Shown: piece by piece, positions 52,969 to 61,494 of the stretch
Layout: every line of letters begins with the position of its first letter
Position numbering within the stretch: position 1 is the first letter of the stretch
Origin: Jejuia rubra
GTDB lineage: Bacteria; Bacteroidota; Bacteroidia; Flavobacteriales; Flavobacteriaceae
Direction of reading: 5' to 3'
Length of the DNA stretch: 64,000 nucleotides
Assembly: GCF_042684665.1 (NCBI RefSeq)
Contig: NZ_JBHULY010000025.1
Span: forward strand, 62,001-126,000
Notes under the pieces: model-generated
Database searches by the model: none
Seen by the model: the letters and a program-made list of their open reading frames with translations, nothing else
Told to the model about the DNA's origin: nothing
Position numbers and translations under genes: made by a program

Positions 52969-53915
52969 TGCCAAATCGCATAACAGAACTTTTCAATATT
53001 AAATACCCAATCATTCAGGCCGGTATGGTTTGGAACAGTGGATGGCGTTTGGCATCAGCTTCAAGTAATGCTGGGATATTGGGTTTAATAGGCGCTGGTT
53101 CTATGTATCCCGAAGTGTTACAGGAGCACATTCAAAAGTGCAAAAAAGCGACTGACAAACCTTTCGGAGTGAATGTGCCAATGCTTTACCCTGACATCGA
53201 AAAAATCATGGATATCATTGTCGATGAAGATGTTAAAATTGTTTTTACCTCCGCTGGAAATCCAAAAACTTGGGCAGGTTGGTTGCAGGAACGAGGTATT
53301 ACTGTAGTGCATGTGGTAAGCAGTGTAAAGTTTGCGCTGAAAGCCCAAGAAGCTGGCGTGGATGCCATTGTTGCCGAAGGTTTTGAGGCCGGTGGGCATA
53401 ACGGTCGGGACGAAACGACTACGCTAACGTTAATCCCGATGGTCAAAGAGCAGATTAAGATTCCTTTAATTGCGGCGGGAGGCATTGCAACCGGGCGCGC
53501 CATGTTGGCCTGTATGGTTTTAGGAGCAGATGGTGTTCAGATTGGAAGTCGATTTGCCGCCAGTGAAGAAAGTTCGGCGCATGAAGCCTTTAAAAAAGCC
53601 ATAGTTGATGCCAAGGAAGGGCATACCCAATTGACTTTAAAGGAACTCGCACCTGTGCGATTGATTAAAAATAAGTTTTATCAGGATGTCCAGGAACTGT
53701 ACAAAAAAAGCCCAAGTGTTGAAGCGTTGAGGGGGCTCCTTGGAAGGGGCCGTGCCAAAAAAGGCATGTTTGAAGGGGATTTGGAGGAAGGCGAATTGGA
53801 GATTGGGCAAATATCAGGGATGATACATGATATAAAACCTGTTGAAACTATTATTCGGAATATTTTGAGCGAATTTGAGGAGGCAAGAACTAATCCGGAG
53901 CATTTTAAATTTTAA
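52968..53915 (+). CDS. Nitronate monooxygenase/FabK-like flavoprotein
   Basis: A 315-residue FMN-dependent TIM-barrel protein. The start RITELFNIKYPIIQAGM is followed by GVNVP, the AEGFEAGGHNGRD loop and the phosphate-binding AAGGIATGRAM, typical of class II nitronate monooxygenases and the enoyl-ACP reductase FabK, which are hard to separate by sequence alone. It is translated from a start that overlaps the S8 peptidase stop, a coupling without obvious functional link. A terminator follows. Confidence 0.85.
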   Translation: MPNRITELFNIKYPIIQAGMVWNSGWRLASASSNAGILGLIGAGSMYPEVLQEHIQKCKKATDKPFGVNVPMLYPDIEKIMDIIVDEDVKIVFTSAGNPKTWAGWLQERGITVVHVVSSVKFALKAQEAGVDAIVAEGFEAGGHNGRDETTTLTLIPMVKEQIKIPLIAAGGIATGRAMLACMVLGADGVQIGSRFAASEESSAHEAFKKAIVDAKEGHTQLTLKELAPVRLIKNKFYQDVQELYKKSPSVEALRGLLGRGRAKKGMFEGDLEEGELEIGQISGMIHDIKPVETIIRNILSEFEEARTNPEHFKF

Positions 53916-53920
53916 AATAA

Positions 53921-53948
53921 AAAAGGGAAAATTTAAATTTTCCCTTTT
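53921..53948 (+). terminator. Rho-independent terminator after the flavoprotein gene
   Basis: Stem AAAAGGGAAAATTT / AAATTTTCCCTTTT, a near-perfect hairpin starting six bases after the stop, with TTTT at the end. Its symmetry would allow function on both strands. Confidence 0.85.
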
Positions 53949-54095
53949 CAAATATCGAAACTCGAGCTCTTATTTTTTAAATCCCTTTTAAAATGAAAGC
54001 CAGTAGTTCCTTTATGCTATTAGTTTCTTTGAGACGTTTATTACTAGGGCAAAGGTAATAAAACAAAGGCTTTGTGTGCGACTTTTTAACTAAAA

Positions 54096-54115
54096 TTATT
54101 AACATATGTTAATAA
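54096..54115. promoter_or_regulatory. 20-base perfect palindrome upstream of the MATE gene
   Basis: TTATTAACATATGTTAATAA is self-complementary over all 20 bases. It lies 30 bases before the promoter -33 element at 54146 and 66 before the MATE start. It looks like a binding site for a dimeric regulator. Confidence 0.55.
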
Positions 54116-54145
54116 GTGTAAATTTCAAAAATGCGCACTACCTAA

Positions 54146-54177
54146 TTCGGTAAAGCCACCCTTAAACTTTATTTTTG
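54146..54177 (+). promoter_or_regulatory. MATE gene promoter with leaderless geometry
   Basis: TTCG (one mismatch to TTTG) at 54146-54149, then 20 bases, then TATTTTTG at 54170-54177. Only four bases (CCGA) separate the -7 box from the ATG at 54182, so transcription should start at about the ATG. Confidence 0.55.
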
Positions 54178-54181
54178 CCGA

Positions 54182-55558
54182 ATGCAATTGCAACAGTATA
54201 CCAAAGAATTCAAATATAACTGGCAACTGGCATCCCCTGTGATGCTTGGTATGCTCGGGCATACCTTTGTTAGTTTTATGGATAATATCATGGTTGGGCA
54301 GTTGGGTACAGCCGAATTGGCGGCCGTTTCTTTGGGCAATAGTTTCATGTTCATTGCGATGTCCTTAGGTATAGGGTTTTCAACGGCGATTACTCCTTTA
54401 ATTGCCGAGGCTGATGCTGAAAACCATTTCGAAAATGGAAAATCATATTTTAAGCACGGTCTTTTTTTATGTACGGTGTTGGGGGTATTACTGTTTCTTA
54501 TGGTTTTTTTCGCTAAGCCTTTGATGTATTTCATGAAGCAACCGGATGAGGTAGTCGCCCTCGCAATTCCTTATTTAGATTTGGTGGCGTTTTCTTTAAT
54601 TCCGCTCATTATGTTTCAGGGGTTAAAGCAATTTAGCGATGGGCTCTCCATGACGAAACATCCGATGTACGCCACATTATTGGCCAATATCATCAACATC
54701 ATTTTGAACTATATTTTGATTTTCGGGAAGTTAGGGATGCCCCAAATGGGTATTGTCGGTGCTGCCTATGGCACGTTGATATCACGTTTTGTGATGGTGG
54801 CCTATCTCTGGTTTTTGTTACAGCAAAAGGAGAAATCGAAATATTATGTTTCCAACATAAAGTTTTTGATTTTAGATAAATCCATGGTGAAAAAAATCGT
54901 CAACCTCGGCATGCCAAGTGCGATGCAGATGTTTTTTGAGGTGGCTATTTTTACTGCTGCCATCTGGTTAAGTGGCCTTTTGGGAAAGAACCCTCAAGCG
55001 GCCAATCAAATTGCACTTAACCTATCATCGATGACTTTTATGGTAGCCATGGGATTGGGTGTGGCCGCCATGATTCGTGTTGGAAATCAAAAAGGTTTAA
55101 AGAACTATTTCGAATTACGCCGAATAGCATTTTCTATCCTTTTTTTCGGAATTATTTTGGCCTCGGGGTTTGCTATTTTGTTTTTTGCCTTTCATGGACA
55201 ATTGCCTAAATTGTATTTGGATTATAACGATGTGGAAAATGCCTTGGACAATAAAGAGGTTATGGAAATCGCATCTAAATTATTATTGGTAGCTGCAGTT
55301 TTTCAGATTAGCGATAGTATTCAAGTGATGGTGTTGGGAGCATTGAGAGGGTTGCAGGATGTTAAAATCCCGATGATACTCGTGTTCATTGCCTACTGGG
55401 TAGTCGGGTTTCCTATTTGCTGGTTTTTAGGGAAGGCCGAGGCTTTGGGAAGCATGGGGATTTGGATTGGCCTTTTGGCCGGATTGACCGTTGCTGCGAT
55501 TTTATTGTATCTTCGATTTAATTATTTGACGAAAAAACTAATTTTGTCTAAAGACTAA
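54182..55558 (+). CDS. MATE family multidrug efflux transporter
   Basis: A 458-residue inner-membrane exporter with about twelve hydrophobic segments. The conserved first segment (LASPVMLGMLGHTFVSFMDNIMVGQLG) and the second-half counterpart (MPSAMQMFFEVAIFTAAIWLSGLLG) show the two-fold repeat of MATE proteins. It exports cationic compounds or drugs with Na+ or H+; the substrate is unknown. It ends inside the first unit of the heptamer array that precedes the small acidic gene. Confidence 0.9.
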   Translation: MQLQQYTKEFKYNWQLASPVMLGMLGHTFVSFMDNIMVGQLGTAELAAVSLGNSFMFIAMSLGIGFSTAITPLIAEADAENHFENGKSYFKHGLFLCTVLGVLLFLMVFFAKPLMYFMKQPDEVVALAIPYLDLVAFSLIPLIMFQGLKQFSDGLSMTKHPMYATLLANIINIILNYILIFGKLGMPQMGIVGAAYGTLISRFVMVAYLWFLLQQKEKSKYYVSNIKFLILDKSMVKKIVNLGMPSAMQMFFEVAIFTAAIWLSGLLGKNPQAANQIALNLSSMTFMVAMGLGVAAMIRVGNQKGLKNYFELRRIAFSILFFGIILASGFAILFFAFHGQLPKLYLDYNDVENALDNKEVMEIASKLLLVAAVFQISDSIQVMVLGALRGLQDVKIPMILVFIAYWVVGFPICWFLGKAEALGSMGIWIGLLAGLTVAAILLYLRFNYLTKKLILSKD

Positions 55559-55583
55559 AGACTAAAGACTAAAGACTAAAGAC
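55549..55583 (+). repeat. Five perfect heptamer units upstream of the small acidic gene
   Basis: TAAAGAC repeated five times without change. The first unit contains the last codons and part of the stop of the MATE gene, and the array ends nine bases before the next ATG. Confidence 0.9.
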
Positions 55584-55592
55584 TATTTAGAA

Positions 55593-55820
55593 ATGACCCT
55601 TCCAAAATTCATACTAGGCGATAATTCGGATTATCCTAATGCGATATTCGTTATCCACACCGAATTCCCAAGATTTATCATCAATTTGGAAAATGACGAG
55701 GTGGAGTGGTTTGAGGAATTTGATGCCGAAGACCAAAAGGAACTGGAATCCGAAACCGAAAATGCCATCAAACTCGCTAGCGAGTTTTACGATGCCGAAA
55801 TCGCTAAATACGAAGATTAA
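55593..55820 (+). CDS. Small acidic conserved-type protein (75 residues)
   Basis: MTLPKFILGDNSDYPNAIFV is followed by a strongly acidic stretch (FEEFDAEDQKELESE). There is no signal peptide or membrane segment, and I do not recognise the family. The coding case rests on its place between two genes on the same strand with 34- and 6-base gaps and on a sensible amino-acid composition. It follows the heptamer array. Confidence 0.7.
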   Translation: MTLPKFILGDNSDYPNAIFVIHTEFPRFIINLENDEVEWFEEFDAEDQKELESETENAIKLASEFYDAEIAKYED

Positions 55821-55826
55821 TCCATA

Positions 55827-56396
55827 ATGATTGACCAGCTAATAGACTACGATAAAGAACTATTCCTATACCTTAATAACCTTGGTTCCGAAACTTGGGA
55901 TACACTTTGGTTGGTGATCACTAATAAATTGACGTTTATTCCGCTGTATGCCATTCTTTTGTTTTTACTGTACAAAAAGTTTGGGGCAAAGCCCTTGTTG
56001 GTCTTTGTGATTGTGGTGGCTTTGATGATTACTTTTACGGATCAAATTACCAATGTATTTAAGCGAGGTTTTGAGCGCCCCAGGCCATGTGGAGCCGAAG
56101 GTGTTAAGGATTTGGCGCGAATGGTCGCAGGCTATTGCGGTAAATATGGGTTCTTTTCTGGGCATTCCTCAAACTCGATGGCAGCTGCAGTTTTTGCTGG
56201 TCTGGCTTTGCGTTCCCATTATAAAAACCTCATTTTTATTTTATTGTTTTGGAGTGCTATTGTAGCCTATAGTAGGATTTACGTTGGTGTGCATTATCCT
56301 TTGGATATCGTTTGTGGGATGACCTTTGGGGCAATATCAGGTTTTTTGTTTTATAAGTTGTCGCAAATACTTTTGAGGCGATTTGAATTGGCATAA
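55827..56396 (+). CDS. PAP2-family membrane phosphatase
   Basis: A 189-residue inner-membrane phosphatase with about five to six hydrophobic segments. The acid phosphatase motifs are KRGFERPRPC (motif 1), SGHSSNSM (motif 2) and SRIYVGVHYPLD (motif 3), with the His nucleophile in the last. Substrates of the family include undecaprenyl diphosphate and phosphatidic acid; the choice here is not clear. It starts six bases after the small acidic gene. Confidence 0.9.
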   Translation: MIDQLIDYDKELFLYLNNLGSETWDTLWLVITNKLTFIPLYAILLFLLYKKFGAKPLLVFVIVVALMITFTDQITNVFKRGFERPRPCGAEGVKDLARMVAGYCGKYGFFSGHSSNSMAAAVFAGLALRSHYKNLIFILLFWSAIVAYSRIYVGVHYPLDIVCGMTFGAISGFLFYKLSQILLRRFELA

Positions 56397-56427
56397 ATAG
56401 GGGGGCTTTGGTTCTGCACCTCCCTTA

Positions 56428-56445
56428 TCCCGATAGCTATCGGGA
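56428..56445. repeat. CCCGATAGCTATCGGG palindrome
   Basis: TCCCGATAGCTATCGGGA is an 18-base perfect palindrome. The same sequence is inserted in the repeat at 40730-40813. Confidence 0.8.
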
Positions 56446-56482
56446 CCTCATTGGTAGTAGGGAAACTGCTGCGTATGAGTGT

Positions 56483-56515
56483 CCCCTCTAAGTAGAGGGG
56501 AGTCAGGGGTGTGTG
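56483..56515. repeat. CCCCTCTA/TAGAGGGG repeat
   Basis: CCCCTCTAAGTAGAGGGGAG is followed by TCAGGGGTGTGTG, a hairpin plus an extra G-rich arm as at 47597-47627. Confidence 0.65.
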
Positions 56516-56602
56516 AAAGAAAGGTGTTGCCTCTTAATTCAATTTCGTTGATAAACCCAAAAGAATAGAGGAAATCATTTTATAAACTTTATACTATGCG
56601 CC

Positions 56603-57688
56603 TCAGCGACTTTGCGCGAAAAATTCCAAAACAACTTCCGCCGCGACAAATGGCGTAGTCTCATTGTTTTCGACTAATATTAGTTGTTCTTTTAAGGCTT
56701 TTTTGATTTTGGGTTGATTGAAAAAATCGGATTTTAAGCGCTCCTCTATGGTTTGGATGAGCCAAAATTTGTTTTGTTCGTTGCGTTTGGTGTTGAAATA
56801 GCCGTTATTTTGAGTGAGTTCGAAGTACTCGGAAATCAATTTCCAGATATCGGCAATGCCCTCATTATGCAAAGCACTACATAAGGTGACTTTTGGCGTC
56901 CAGTTGGATGCTTTTTTAGGATACAGATGTAAAGCCCTGTTAAACTCTACTTTTGCCAATTTCGCCCGTTTTTGGTTGTCCCCATCAGCTTTATTGATGG
57001 CAATGGTATCGGCCATTTCGATGATGCCGCGTTTTATGCCTTGCAATTCGTCTCCGGCACCTGCTAATTTCAACAATAAAAAGAAATCTACCATGCTATG
57101 CACGGCAGTTTCACTTTGGCCCACACCGACCGTTTCAATTATGATTACATCAAACCCTGCAGCTTCACATAGGATTATGGTTTCACGCGTTTTTCTGGCC
57201 ACCCCACCCAATGAATTTCCTGAGGCCGATGGACGGATGTATGCATTTCTGTCCTTTACCAATGTTTCCATTCGGGTTTTATCGCCTAAAATACTGCCTT
57301 TAGTGAGTGTACTACTGGGGTCAATCACCAAAACGGCTACCCGTTTTCCTAATTTAGTGAGATGCGTCCCAAAGGTTTCGATAAATGTGCTTTTGCCCAC
57401 ACCCGGTACTCCGGTAATGCCGATGCGGACGGAATTGTTGGCCTGGGGAAGGCATTGTTTTATGATGGCATTGGCCTGTTTGGTGTGCTTTTGATTGGCG
57501 CTTTCAACAAGCGTAATGGCGCGACTTAAGTCGCTGATATTTTGATTTAAAATACCTTTTACAAGTTTATCTGAATCCAGATTTTTAAGTCGTTTGGATT
57601 TGAAATCGGAAATGGAGGCGGTGTTGATGATTTTTGGTTCAGAAACACCTTCTTGTTCTTGTAATGCTGATTTCTTTTTTTTGGACAC
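56603..57688 (-). CDS. meaB: Methylmalonyl-CoA mutase-associated GTPase MeaB
   Basis: A 361-residue G3E-family GTPase that protects and loads methylmalonyl-CoA mutase. The P-loop is GITGVPGVGKST; VLVIDPSS, then GGVARKTRETIILCEAAG and IIIETVGVGQSE follow, and NKAD is the specificity motif. The start is GTG at 57688 (SKKKKSALQEQEG), because no ATG lies near the homologous N-terminus. Mutase genes are not in the window. It follows the DUF2911 gene on the same strand after a 46-bp gap. Confidence 0.93.
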   Translation of the reverse strand: MSKKKKSALQEQEGVSEPKIINTASISDFKSKRLKNLDSDKLVKGILNQNISDLSRAITLVESANQKHTKQANAIIKQCLPQANNSVRIGITGVPGVGKSTFIETFGTHLTKLGKRVAVLVIDPSSTLTKGSILGDKTRMETLVKDRNAYIRPSASGNSLGGVARKTRETIILCEAAGFDVIIIETVGVGQSETAVHSMVDFFLLLKLAGAGDELQGIKRGIIEMADTIAINKADGDNQKRAKLAKVEFNRALHLYPKKASNWTPKVTLCSALHNEGIADIWKLISEYFELTQNNGYFNTKRNEQNKFWLIQTIEERLKSDFFNQPKIKKALKEQLILVENNETTPFVAAEVVLEFFAQSR

Positions 57689-57734
57689 GGTAAAAGGGAT
57701 GTGATACCAAGATAATATTTTAATCGATATGCTG

Positions 57735-58289
57735 TTATCGCAAAGGCACTTTTATCCGAACGTCGTCCCAAGCTAAAGTCATAAAAAGCCTATCGGTTGA
57801 ATTGTCGAATGCGATGGTGAATTGCTCCACTGTCGTATCTAATGTTTCTACTGGAACTTTATAATTGATAATGTCAAATTGTGCTTCTCGGAGGGGTTTT
57901 AAGGTTTGGTGGTCAACACCCCATGGGTATTGTTTGCTATTGAAAATCACTTCCCAAAGGGTATCGTTTGGGATGGTCCAAAGGGTGTATTTGCCTTTGG
58001 GCAGGGAATCGTTTCCGATTTTTAGGGCTTGATTGGTTTCAAAGGTGGTGGCTTCGTTAGCTCCGGTGCGCCATACTTCGCCGAAAGGCACCAGGGCTCC
58101 AAATACTTCTCGCCCCCGTTTTGACGGCCGATTGTAGAATACTTTTAAGCTTAAATCATCTACTTTGAAGGCTACGGTTTTCTTCGGGCTTTTGCGTTTT
58201 TGGAGGCCGTCGTTCATGTAGGAATACACAAAAACGAAGCCGGCGGCCAGTATTAAAATAAAAATAACACGCTTTAAAAAAGTGTTCAT
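57735..58289 (-). CDS. DUF2911 protein
   Basis: A 184-residue protein with one N-terminal membrane segment (residues about 8-24, VIFILILAAGFVFVYSY). The rest has the DUF2911 pattern (VAFKVDDLSLKVFYNRPSKR, FGEVWRTGANEATTFETNQ, LPKGKYTLWTIPNDTLWEVIFN). The function of this Bacteroidota family is unknown; it is probably periplasmic and membrane-tethered. The genes on both sides do not clarify it. Confidence 0.87.
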   Translation of the reverse strand: MNTFLKRVIFILILAAGFVFVYSYMNDGLQKRKSPKKTVAFKVDDLSLKVFYNRPSKRGREVFGALVPFGEVWRTGANEATTFETNQALKIGNDSLPKGKYTLWTIPNDTLWEVIFNSKQYPWGVDHQTLKPLREAQFDIINYKVPVETLDTTVEQFTIAFDNSTDRLFMTLAWDDVRIKVPLR

Positions 58290-58496
58290 GTGAGAGCAAT
58301 TTTTGGAGCACTAAATATACTCGATAAACGATGATTTATAAAATGGAAACGCTATTTTATTTAGCTTTGTTGTGTATCTGGATTGGTCACGTCCCGATAG
58401 CTGGTTGGATCAGGGATTTTGACGGATTTGTTGTACGGGTTTTGGCAAACGCGAAATGTAGTTTGGGTTAGGCAAATGGCTTTGGCGGGTTGGCCC

Positions 58497-58680
58497 GCGT
58501 TAGGGATAGAAGCGGCATCCTTTTTTGCTTTTCGAATTGCCTTTCGACTGCGCTCAAGGTGACATGCAAAAAAAGATATAGCGGATAGCCCGACCCGAAG
58601 CGATCCTGCAAGGTTTTACTTGCACTGAGCGGAGTCGAAGTGAAAAACCTTGTAGGTATGAGCGAAGGGTAACGCCCAAC
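58497..58680. repeat. Composite dispersed repeat, copy 2, reversed, with two nested repeats
   Basis: Reverse complement of the element at 39098-39279. Between its two outer blocks lies TTGAGCGCAGTCGAAAGG (one insert). A second insert (58605-58656) is a CAAGGT/ACCTTG hairpin whose centre holds CACTGAGCGGAGTCGAAGTG. It fills much of the 533-bp gap between the DUF2911 gene and the sigma factor gene; the remaining bases show no gene. Confidence 0.85.
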
Positions 58681-58822
58681 TTCTCGATACGATTCCGATT
58701 TCCAAAAATCGAAATCACTCGAAGTGACACTAATTTTCAAGAAAAGTAAAGTTTTTTGCAACACTCAACTTTTTCTGTCGTCTTTAGAAATGAACAACTA
58801 ACTGAGTCCAAAAGCACACCGC

Positions 58823-59368
58823 ATGTTTCAAGTTGACATTATTGAACAATGTAAACAGAACGATCGTAAGGCACAATTGCAGTTGTACAACCAGTACTGC
58901 AATGGGATGTACATTGTGGCGAAACGGTTTTTGAAGGATGCGCACGAGGCCGAGGATGTGGTGCAGGAAGCGTTTATAAAGGCGTTTTCGAAACTGCATC
59001 AGTACAAAGCTGAGGTGACTTTTGGGGCTTGGTTGAAACGTATTGTCATTAATAAAAGTATCGACGTTCTGAAATCAAAAAAACAACAGTTAGTAGAATT
59101 GGACGAGGTGCACCTTAAAGTTGTGGATACGGATGACAAATGGTTAGTAGACGATGCAATTACGGTAAACCATGTGAAGCGGGCGATCAATCAACTGCCC
59201 GATAAATATCAATATGTGTTGATGCTGTATTTGATTGAGGGGTACGATCATCAAGAGATTTCGGAGATTTTGAATATCTCGCAGGTGGCGTCCCGCACGC
59301 AATTATCCAGAGGCAAAGTGAAATTACAGGAACTTTTAACAACAGAAAAAAATGGCACGGGATATTAG
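58823..59368 (+). CDS. ECF RNA polymerase sigma factor
   Basis: A 181-residue sigma-70 family protein. Region 2 (YNQYCNGMYIVAKRFLKDAHEAEDVVQEAF) and region 4 (INQLPDKYQYVLMLYLIEGYDHQEISEILNIS, then RTQLSRGKVKLQELL) match ECF sigma factors. The anti-sigma-like gene overlaps its end by 17 bp, and the two co-directional envelope genes behind it are probable members of its circuit. There is a repeat-rich upstream region with no clear promoter. Confidence 0.92.
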   Translation: MFQVDIIEQCKQNDRKAQLQLYNQYCNGMYIVAKRFLKDAHEAEDVVQEAFIKAFSKLHQYKAEVTFGAWLKRIVINKSIDVLKSKKQQLVELDEVHLKVVDTDDKWLVDDAITVNHVKRAINQLPDKYQYVLMLYLIEGYDHQEISEILNISQVASRTQLSRGKVKLQELLTTEKNGTGY

Positions 59369-59921
59369 AGATTTATTTAAGGAAGACAACGTTGCACGCG
59401 AGACGATGCCCGAAAGCCACGAGGCGCGTTTTTTGGAAAAGCTGGACGTGGCGTTTCCGGAAGATAAGCGGGCTACAAAAACCCATTGGTGGTTTATGGC
59501 GGCGAGTGTTGTGGTGCTCATTGGCTTGGGTATTAGGGCTTTGAATTATTTTCAGGCCGAAAAACCGGGGAAGGTTGAATTGGCCGGAGTGAAGACCAAA
59601 ACCTTGGGGGATGTGTCCCCAGGACTGAAAAAGGTTGAGGATTACTATTTGGCGAGTATCAATTTGGAGCTGTCCAAGATGAAACCTACCCCCGAAACCA
59701 AAGCCATTTTTGATGGGTATTTGGAGCAGTTGGAAACCTTAAATCAGGAATATGAGCGTTTATCTGCGGAGTTGACCGAAAACGGACCGACAGAGTTAAC
59801 GGTAAATGCGCTTATTGATAATTTGAAATTTCGTTTGCACTTGTTGTATCGCTTAAAAGAACAATTGAACACTTTGGATGTTTCGGACGACCTGGTTGAA
59901 GAGACATCCCAAACGACTTAA
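59352..59921 (+). CDS. Putative anti-sigma protein with one membrane segment
   Basis: A 189-residue protein. An acidic/basic N-terminal part (DIRDLFKEDNVARETMPESHEARFLEKLD) precedes a single membrane segment (about residues 46-68, WWFMAASVVVLIGLGIRAL) and an extracytoplasmic coiled-coil-like region. It starts inside the sigma factor gene (17-base overlap), the arrangement typical of sigma/anti-sigma pairs. The anti-sigma domain itself is not of a type I can name, so the role is inferred from position and topology. Confidence 0.72.
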   Translation: MARDIRDLFKEDNVARETMPESHEARFLEKLDVAFPEDKRATKTHWWFMAASVVVLIGLGIRALNYFQAEKPGKVELAGVKTKTLGDVSPGLKKVEDYYLASINLELSKMKPTPETKAIFDGYLEQLETLNQEYERLSAELTENGPTELTVNALIDNLKFRLHLLYRLKEQLNTLDVSDDLVEETSQTT

Positions 59922-59931
59922 AAATCAAAAA

Positions 59932-61464
59932 ATGAATAGAATAATCATAAGATTACAAATACTGGTGCTGGGACTTTGCTTTGCATCGACGCTTAGCGCA
60001 CAGGATAAAATGACCAAGGTGTCGCAGTCCATTAATGTGGACAAGGATGTAACCATAGATTTGAATACGAGCTATTGTAATATCGTTATCGACACTTGGA
60101 ACAAAAACGAGGTGGCCATTGAAGCCTATATTGAAGCTGAAGACCTTTCCAAGGAAGTGATGGAGCAGGCCCTAAAGGGTTGGGCGTTGGATGTTGATGG
60201 GTCACAGAATTTGGTGACTATCAACTCCAATAAAGGTGGAAGGCACAATGTTTGGGTGTACAACCACGACGGTCATGACGTTGATGTAAGGGTGATAATG
60301 GATGAGCTAAAGCACGATCTGGCTGATATGCCTGAGATTCCTGAAATACCAGAGTTGCCTGAAATGCCCGAAATGGCACCGTTGCCACCGTTACCAGAAT
60401 TGCCGCCATTGCCTGAGGGTATCCATAAGCTTCAATTTGACTATAAGGCGTACCAAAAGGATGGCGATAAATATTTAGAGGAATGGTCTAAGGAGATTGA
60501 GTCGCAGTATGGCGAGGACTATGCCAAGAAAATGGAAGCTTGGGGCGATAAATTCGGAAAGGAATGGGGCGAAAAGTTTGGAAAGCAGATGGAAGAATGG
60601 GGCAAGAAGTTTGGTAATGAATGGGAAGCTAAATTTGAAGTGGAGATGGAAGAGTGGGGCGAGGCCTATGCCGAAAAAATGGAAAAACGTGCCGAGCGCA
60701 TGGAAGACATTCAGGAAAAACGAGCTTTGGTCATGGAGGAAAGAGCCAAGGCCATGGAAAACAGAGCCCAGGCCATGGAAAAACGACATAAAGAGCGTGA
60801 GAAGCATGCCGAGAAACGTAGAAAACTTTCTGAGGAACGTCGCGTTTTGGTTGAAGAACTGTTGAATAAAGGCAGTCATTCCAATGTAAAGAAAACCATC
60901 ATTATAAGAATGCCGAAAAAGGCAAAATTGAAGGTGAACGTAAGGCATGGTGAACTGGAATTTGCTTCGGTGGTGGACGATGTTCAGGCGGATTTGAACT
61001 ATACCAAGTTTAAAGCACTAGGCATTAATGGAAGCAAAACTTCCATTAGTGCCTCTTATGCCCCGGTGTATGTTTCCGATTGGAATTTAGGCGAGCTTAA
61101 TTTAAACCATGTGCGGGATGCGCAATTAAAGACCGTAAAGCATGTGGTGCTTAATGCCAATTCCTCCAATGTAAAAATCAATAATGTGGTCAACAGTGCC
61201 ATTGTGGATAGCAATATTGGCGACGTTAAAATTCTAAACGTCAATGATACCTTTTCCAATTTGAACTTTATTTTGCAGAATAACAAGGCTTATGTGGTAT
61301 TGCCAAAAGTGAACTATAACTTAAACTACAAGGGAAAAAACGCCGTGGTGATTCACCCTGATAATACCAATGGGAAAAACGCATCTTCATTTTCCATTAG
61401 CCACCCCGATAGTAACAAAACTGTTGTTGTAAATGCAAAATACAGCAGGGTGATTCTAGAGTAG
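59932..61464 (+). CDS. Secreted protein with long charged coiled coil and DUF4097-like end
   Basis: A 510-residue protein with a signal peptide (MNRIIIRLQILVLGLCFASTLSAQ). I place the start at 59932, ten bases after the stop of the preceding gene, rather than at an upstream in-frame ATG. Residues about 115-160 are proline/glutamate rich with short repeats (PEIPEIPELPEMPEM, PLPPLPELPPLPE). Residues about 170-320 are highly charged (WGEAYAEKMEKRAERMED), a likely coiled coil. The last 190 residues have short beta repeats (LNANSSNVKINNVVNSAIVD) like DUF4097-type putative adhesins. Mainly from its place, a cell-envelope target or partner of the sigma factor is likely. Confidence 0.7.
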   Translation: MNRIIIRLQILVLGLCFASTLSAQDKMTKVSQSINVDKDVTIDLNTSYCNIVIDTWNKNEVAIEAYIEAEDLSKEVMEQALKGWALDVDGSQNLVTINSNKGGRHNVWVYNHDGHDVDVRVIMDELKHDLADMPEIPEIPELPEMPEMAPLPPLPELPPLPEGIHKLQFDYKAYQKDGDKYLEEWSKEIESQYGEDYAKKMEAWGDKFGKEWGEKFGKQMEEWGKKFGNEWEAKFEVEMEEWGEAYAEKMEKRAERMEDIQEKRALVMEERAKAMENRAQAMEKRHKEREKHAEKRRKLSEERRVLVEELLNKGSHSNVKKTIIIRMPKKAKLKVNVRHGELEFASVVDDVQADLNYTKFKALGINGSKTSISASYAPVYVSDWNLGELNLNHVRDAQLKTVKHVVLNANSSNVKINNVVNSAIVDSNIGDVKILNVNDTFSNLNFILQNNKAYVVLPKVNYNLNYKGKNAVVIHPDNTNGKNASSFSISHPDSNKTVVVNAKYSRVILE

Positions 61465-61494
61465 ATTTCTTAGATTTGGGGAAATCGATCTGGT

